Source: an uncultured Collinsella sp. (lineage in GTDB: Bacteria; Actinomycetota; Coriobacteriia; Coriobacteriales; Coriobacteriaceae). From it: a DNA stretch of 64,000 nucleotides. This document shows, one piece after another, positions 60,416 to 64,000 of the stretch. Below the pieces are notes generated by a model. It was not told the DNA's origin. It was given only the letters and a program-made list of their open reading frames with translations, and did no database searches. Position numbers and translations under genes: made by a program. Where the stretch lies: NCBI GenBank assembly GCA_900540895.1, contig UQHV01000007.1, positions 32,763 to 96,762 on the forward strand, read 5' to 3'. How positions within the stretch are numbered: the first letter of the stretch is position 1; each line of letters opens with the position of its first letter.

Positions 60416-61852
60416 TTAAAGCTCGAGCTCGTTGAGCCTTAAGATCGCAACAATATAGATCTTGAGCGCTTGCTTGAGCTGCTCCTCGTTGGCGCACTCG
60501 TTGGGGCCGTGCATCTGGCCGCCCCATGCGGGCAGCTCCAGGCCGGTCTCCTCGGGGCCAAACGAGACGGCGCGGGCAAAGTTACGCGCGTACGTGCCGC
60601 CGCCCATGGCAAAGGGCTCGGCATGCTTGCCCGTAAACTCGTTATAGGTATCGATAAGCGCCTTCACGGCCGGATCGTCGGCAGAGACCGAGAACGGCAC
60701 CTTTGCACGACCCACACGGCACGTCACGCCAAAGCGGCCCACGAGCGGCTCGAGTTGCTCGCAGATGGTATCGGCACTGGTGCTATCGGGGAAACGCACG
60801 TCAATGACCTGCCCGATGTGGCCATCCGCCACACGGATGACGCCGGGGTTGCAGGTGAGCGGGCCAAACGCGGGGCTCGTCGCGTCGATGCCCAGGCCGC
60901 GGCCATAGGCGTCCGCATGCACAAAAGCCAAAAACTTGACAAACTCGTGCTCGGCAGGCGTCAGCAGGCGCTCGCCACGGGCACCAAACGCGTCCTCGGC
61001 CTCACGCAGATACGCCACGATCAGGCCAACGGCGTTGATCGTCCCCTCGGGCATCGAAGCATGCCCACCGATACCGTGCGCGAAAATCTGGGCATTCCCG
61101 TTATCGAGCGCCGTGATCTCCAGGCGGTCGGCGTTCTCGACCGGTGCCGGCAGCTCATCGGCGGCAATCGCGAGCTCGCAGATAGACTGCGACGGAATGG
61201 CGTTGCTCGCCTCGGCACCACTCCACGATACGATGCGCCCGCCGTCGATCTTGGAGCTCACAAACGTCGCCCCAAACTGACCCTTCTCGGCATTGCAGAC
61301 CGGGAACTCGGCATCGGGCGTAAACAGAAAGTCGGGGTTCGCGTAGTTCTCCAGATAATGGTGAACGTCGGACATGCCCACTTCCTCATCGCAGCCCAGC
61401 AGTGCGCGGAAGGTGTAGCGTGGCACAATGCCGTGCTTGAGCAGGTAGGCGCCAGCGTAGAGCGACAACACCGCCGGGCCCTTGTCGTCGATCACGCCGC
61501 GGCCGAGCAGCCAGCCCTCGCGGCGCTCCATCGCAAACGGGTCGGTGTTCCAGCCGGGGCCTGCGGGCACCACGTCCACATGGCAGATAGTCGCGAGCTG
61601 CTTATCGCCGCGGCCCGGGATATCGGCGATGCCCACAAAGCCCTCGTCGTCGCTCGTCTGGTAGCCGAGCTTTTGCGCGATGCCGAGCGCGCAATCGAGC
61701 GCATCACGGACCGGGCGACCAAACGGCGCACCGGGCTCCGCATCGGCAGAAACGGCCACAGACGGATAGCTCACCAGCTGCTCGATATCGGCGACGACAT
61801 CTTCCCAGACCTCGTCGACATACTCGGCAACGCTCTGCTCCACCTGATTCAT
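60416..61852 (-). CDS. PepV/Sapep-like M20 dipeptidase
   Basis: A 478-residue metallopeptidase. Zinc motifs in order are ICHVDVVPAG, GRGVIDDKGP, LGCDEEVGMSD, FTPDAEFP, and MHGPNECANEE near the C terminus, the pattern of PepV and Sapep dipeptidases. These split dipeptides, often with an N-terminal beta-Ala or D-Ala. It is cytoplasmic. The ATG at 61852 has AAGGAGG 6 nt upstream. The HAD phosphatase on the same strand lies 54 bp upstream. Confidence 0.88.
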   Translation of the reverse strand: MNQVEQSVAEYVDEVWEDVVADIEQLVSYPSVAVSADAEPGAPFGRPVRDALDCALGIAQKLGYQTSDDEGFVGIADIPGRGDKQLATICHVDVVPAGPGWNTDPFAMERREGWLLGRGVIDDKGPAVLSLYAGAYLLKHGIVPRYTFRALLGCDEEVGMSDVHHYLENYANPDFLFTPDAEFPVCNAEKGQFGATFVSSKIDGGRIVSWSGAEASNAIPSQSICELAIAADELPAPVENADRLEITALDNGNAQIFAHGIGGHASMPEGTINAVGLIVAYLREAEDAFGARGERLLTPAEHEFVKFLAFVHADAYGRGLGIDATSPAFGPLTCNPGVIRVADGHIGQVIDVRFPDSTSADTICEQLEPLVGRFGVTCRVGRAKVPFSVSADDPAVKALIDTYNEFTGKHAEPFAMGGGTYARNFARAVSFGPEETGLELPAWGGQMHGPNECANEEQLKQALKIYIVAILRLNELEL

Positions 61853-61906
61853 GGACGACCTCCTTACCAATGAGCAGCGGGCACGCCCGCCCCTCACATC
61901 ACATAC

Positions 61907-62575
61907 TTATATAGCGAAAAGTTTAGCAAGCTCGGCCACCGAGTGCACCACCGCATCGGCACCCGCCGCCTCGTGCTCGCCCGGCGCCGCCGCGCCCGAA
62001 TAGATGCCGATGCACGGCACGCCCATCGCGTGCGCGCCCTCCACATCGTTAAAGCGATCGCCGATCATCACGGCGTCGTCGGCCGTCGCGCCCAGAGCCG
62101 CCAGCGCATCGCGGACCGAATCCGCCTTGATCTCGCGTCCCTGCGGCGGATTCATGCCGACCACCGCCTCAAACTGAGAAAGCCCGAGCTCACGTACCAT
62201 GTCGATGCACTTTGCCTCCATGCGCGACGTCGCCACGGCCATACGCTTGCCCTGGGCGACCAACCCATCCAGCAGCTCGGGGATCCCATCGAACACGGGG
62301 TACTCTTCCGGTCCCAGCTCATCAAAAAAGGCGCGGTACTCGTCGGCCACCACAAGCGACTCCTCGCGGGAAAAGCCGTAAAAGTCGTGAAAGCTCTTCC
62401 ACAGGGGCGGCCCGATCATGCGGCGCAGATCACCCATCTGCGCCTCCGAAAACCCGCGCGCAGCCAGCGTCTTGCGCGTCGAGGTCATCACCGCCCGACC
62501 CGTATCGGCCACCGTGCCATCGAAATCGAACAGCACGACCGGCCGTTTGCCTATCTCCAACGCCCCCATCGGCAT
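61907..62575 (-). CDS. HAD-family phosphatase (phosphoglycolate phosphatase-like)
   Basis: A 222-residue HAD hydrolase: motif I LFDFDGTVADTG, motif II VATSRME, motif III lysine in GREIKADSV, motif IV MIGDRFNDVEGA, with a C1 helical cap. It resembles Gph/PpaX phosphatases. Two start codons six bases apart (62575 and 62569) both have AG-rich ribosome-binding sites; an upstream start at 62602 is less likely. It is divergent from the DegV gene. Confidence 0.85.
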   Translation of the reverse strand: MPMGALEIGKRPVVLFDFDGTVADTGRAVMTSTRKTLAARGFSEAQMGDLRRMIGPPLWKSFHDFYGFSREESLVVADEYRAFFDELGPEEYPVFDGIPELLDGLVAQGKRMAVATSRMEAKCIDMVRELGLSQFEAVVGMNPPQGREIKADSVRDALAALGATADDAVMIGDRFNDVEGAHAMGVPCIGIYSGAAAPGEHEAAGADAVVHSVAELAKLFAI

Positions 62576-62619
62576 TCCTCTTCCCCAGTTGACGATTTCC
62601 ACACCGACACTTCAAACTG

Positions 62620-62647
62620 TTGACTATTCAACAATTGAACCTAGTAA
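62620..62647 (+). promoter_or_regulatory. Possible promoter of the second degV gene
   Basis: TTGACT (62620-62625), 16 bp, TAGTAA (62642-62647), about 80 bp before the ATG. Reasonable but unproven. Confidence 0.4.
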
Positions 62648-62725
62648 TGTGGAACGACTCTACTATACTTGTCGCACTTTGCTCTCAGAAGGCGGCGCGC
62701 AAGCGCCCCAACGAAAGGTGCAATT

Positions 62726-63586
62726 ATGTCTTTTGCCATCATAACCGACTCCACGTCGGACATCTCCCCCTCCCGCGCCCAAGAGCTCGGCATTTACGTG
62801 ATTCCGCTGCATGTGATTATCGAAGGCGAGGACCTGCTCGACCAGGTGCAGATTACCGCCCAGGAGTACGTCGCCCGCATGGCCGGCTCCGAGCAGCTGC
62901 CGCACACCTCGCAGCCGAGCGCCGGCGAGTTCAAGGCACTCTTTGACCGCGTGCTCGCCGACGGCCACGACAGCGCCATCTTTATCTCGCTGTGCAGCGA
63001 GTGGTCCGCCTGCCATGCCAACGCCAGCCTGACGGCCGAAACGCACGAGCTCGACGTGCGCTGCATCGACTCGCGCACCGGCTCGGGCGCCGAGGGCCTG
63101 CTGGTGGAGTACGCGCTGGCCATGCGCAAGGACGGCCGCAGCCTGGACGAGACCGAGGCGCAGATTCGCGCGATGCTGCCCGACGCCCACCTGCTGCTGA
63201 TTCCCCGCACGCTCGAGAACCTCGTTAAGAACGGTCGCGCGCCCAAACTCGCCGGCCAGCTCACGCAGATGCTCAACATTCGCCTGGCCGTTTCGCCGGA
63301 GTGGAAATCGGGCGAGATCAAGGCCGTCAAAAAGGGCCGCGGTGCCAAGCGCATCGTTGCCAACACCATGGCCGATTGCCTTGCATTTTTGGCCGAACAT
63401 CCGGGCTCCAGCGTGCGCGTGCTCACGACCGGCGCCGCCGAGGAGCAGGAGCTCGTCAACCAAGCACTCGCAGGCCAGAACTACGTGGACGCCGGCACCG
63501 GCCCCATCGGCTGCACCATCGCCACCCATGTAGGCGTCGACGCCATCGCCATTAGCTACTGTCCCCGCTACCAGCCCATCCACTAG
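62726..63586 (+). CDS. DegV family fatty-acid-binding protein
   Basis: A 286-residue DegV protein: FAIITDSTSDISPSRAQELG at the N terminus, the ligand segment ISLCSEWSACHANASLTAE where the usual SGT is replaced by SEW, and CTIATHVGVDAIAI at the C terminus. It is a second member alongside 23985-24839, and the changed ligand loop may mean a different lipid. The ATG at 62726 has AAAGGTG upstream. A terminator repeat follows at 63601. Confidence 0.88.
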   Translation: MSFAIITDSTSDISPSRAQELGIYVIPLHVIIEGEDLLDQVQITAQEYVARMAGSEQLPHTSQPSAGEFKALFDRVLADGHDSAIFISLCSEWSACHANASLTAETHELDVRCIDSRTGSGAEGLLVEYALAMRKDGRSLDETEAQIRAMLPDAHLLLIPRTLENLVKNGRAPKLAGQLTQMLNIRLAVSPEWKSGEIKAVKKGRGAKRIVANTMADCLAFLAEHPGSSVRVLTTGAAEEQELVNQALAGQNYVDAGTGPIGCTIATHVGVDAIAISYCPRYQPIH

Positions 63587-63600
63587 GGGCACCTTTACCA

Positions 63601-63670
63601 CTTGCGGTGGAATAGGGACTGTTTTTGGCGTATGGCCACAAATCAATCCCTATTTCACCGCAACTTCTTT
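63601..63670 (+). terminator. TTGCGGTGAAATAG hairpin repeat, copy 3
   Basis: TTGCGGTGGAATAGGGA / TCCCTATTTCACCGCAA (one mismatch), followed by CTTCTTTTG, 15 bp after the degV stop codon. The loop differs from those of copies 1 and 2. Confidence 0.75.
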
Positions 63671-63758
63671 TGCTGAGCCATCCATATACAAGATATGCTG
63701 ACGATCGGCGCATTCCCAGCTGTTTAGGGGAGCTTCGACTAGCCCCTAGCGGTACCCG

Positions 63759-63980
63759 GTGGGCAAAAAATGGCAAATATGAGTACTGTCATAAATTTAG
63801 TAACAGCAAAATTTCGCTGAAATTGCCCGCTCCCACCGATTTCAAGCTCCATAAAGCCCCGAATCGTCGTGTTTAGGGGGGGGTGAATATACTAAAACTC
63901 AGTCAATTGGTCTTAGATACTTCTCAAATGATATGAGACTAACCGAGCAACAGTACTCATATTTGCCATTTTTTGCCCAC
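63759..63980. repeat. 31-bp perfect inverted repeat with 160-bp centre
   Basis: GTGGGCAAAAAATGGCAAAT then ATGAGTACTGT at 63759-63789 is exactly complementary to 63950-63980. The AT-rich 160-bp centre has a run of eight G residues (about 63876-63883) and a promoter-like segment. Possible readings: an invertible promoter, a small miniature transposon, or a regulatory element of a gene beyond the window. Confidence 0.85.
63907..63934 (+). promoter_or_regulatory. Promoter-like segment inside the inverted repeat
   Basis: TTGGTC (63907-63912), 16 bp, TGATAT (63929-63934), reading rightward out of the window. Moderate match to sigma-70 consensus. Confidence 0.4.
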
Positions 63981-64000
63981 AGGGCCTGGAAAAGGCCAAC

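Larger units (their letters stand above)
63587..64000. other. 414-bp region without a gene at the right edge
   Basis: It contains the degV terminator (63601-63670) and the 31-bp inverted repeat element (63759-63980). The only ORFs are short and lack ribosome-binding sites. Confidence 0.6.

Overview
The window is GC-rich bacterial chromosome that looks like a Coriobacteriia genome, most likely Collinsella or a close relative. The evidence is a CarD-type regulator, a Rho factor with a very long Ala/Pro/Lys/Arg-rich N-terminal extension, ATP-type PEP carboxykinase with a lactate permease, DegV proteins, VanZ-like and HdeD-like membrane proteins, and many short intergenic hairpin repeats. The genus is inferred from gene content; no database was searched.

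Layout. 1-1.1 kb: the 3' part of a tyrosine integrase next to a tRNA-Lys/tRNA-His pair, probably the edge of an element that lies to the left. 1.6-6 kb: PLP aminotransferase, ROK sugar kinase, VanZ-like protein and an unknown Ala-rich membrane protein. 6.1-12.7 kb: rho, argS, carD and an HD-domain hydrolase. 12.8-19.3 kb: proA and proB separated by an opposite-strand proline-iminopeptidase-like gene, then pncB, a tail-anchored protein and tRNA-Ala. 19.4-23.3 kb: radical SAM protein, a probable 6S RNA, a WecA/MraY-type glycosyl-phosphate transferase and trpS. 23.5-31.8 kb: MGMT-like protein, DegV, MarR, a B3/B4 protein, pckA, lactate permease and a flippase-like protein. 32.1-34.9 kb: metallophosphatase and a cation/proton antiporter. 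35.3-37.4 kb: two overlapping genes, a MazG-like pyrophosphohydrolase and a GIY-YIG/Schlafen-group-3-helicase fusion, which form a candidate defence pair. 37.5-40 kb: serC-serA. 40-47.9 kb: metabolic and membrane genes, including two tandem histidine phosphatases, a nitroreductase, HdeD/YaiI and a His-rich manganese/metal transporter. 48-49.9 kb: an accessory DUF559/Vsr-like gene bracketed by two pairs of diverged repeats. 50-52.7 kb: a metal efflux operon (SmtB/ArsR repressor, CxxC metallochaperone, P1B ATPase) with a clear promoter and three copies of one operator. 53-57 kb: DtxR-type regulator, HAD phosphatase and ABC-F ATPase. 56.4-60.1 kb: pstSCAB. 60.4-63.6 kb: a PepV-like dipeptidase, HAD phosphatase and second DegV. 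63.6-64 kb: no gene, but a perfect 31-bp inverted repeat around a promoter-like segment.

The strongest signal not explained by genes is a set of dispersed hairpin repeats, mostly just downstream of stop codons. The main family (ACCACCACAAAGG stem, conserved GGGACAGGCA loop) has eight copies. Others are a TTGCGGTGAAATAG stem family (three copies), a GGGGACGTTCC/GGAGTGTCCC family (at least four loci), an AATCCCCG-CCCAGAAAAATC family (two copies) and large nested palindromes between convergent genes. Most probably act as terminators, but the conserved loop of the main family suggests a repeat that has been copied around the genome. The best candidates for an undescribed system are the MazG-like/GIY-YIG-helicase pair, the repeat-bracketed DUF559-like gene and the 31-bp inverted repeat at the right end.
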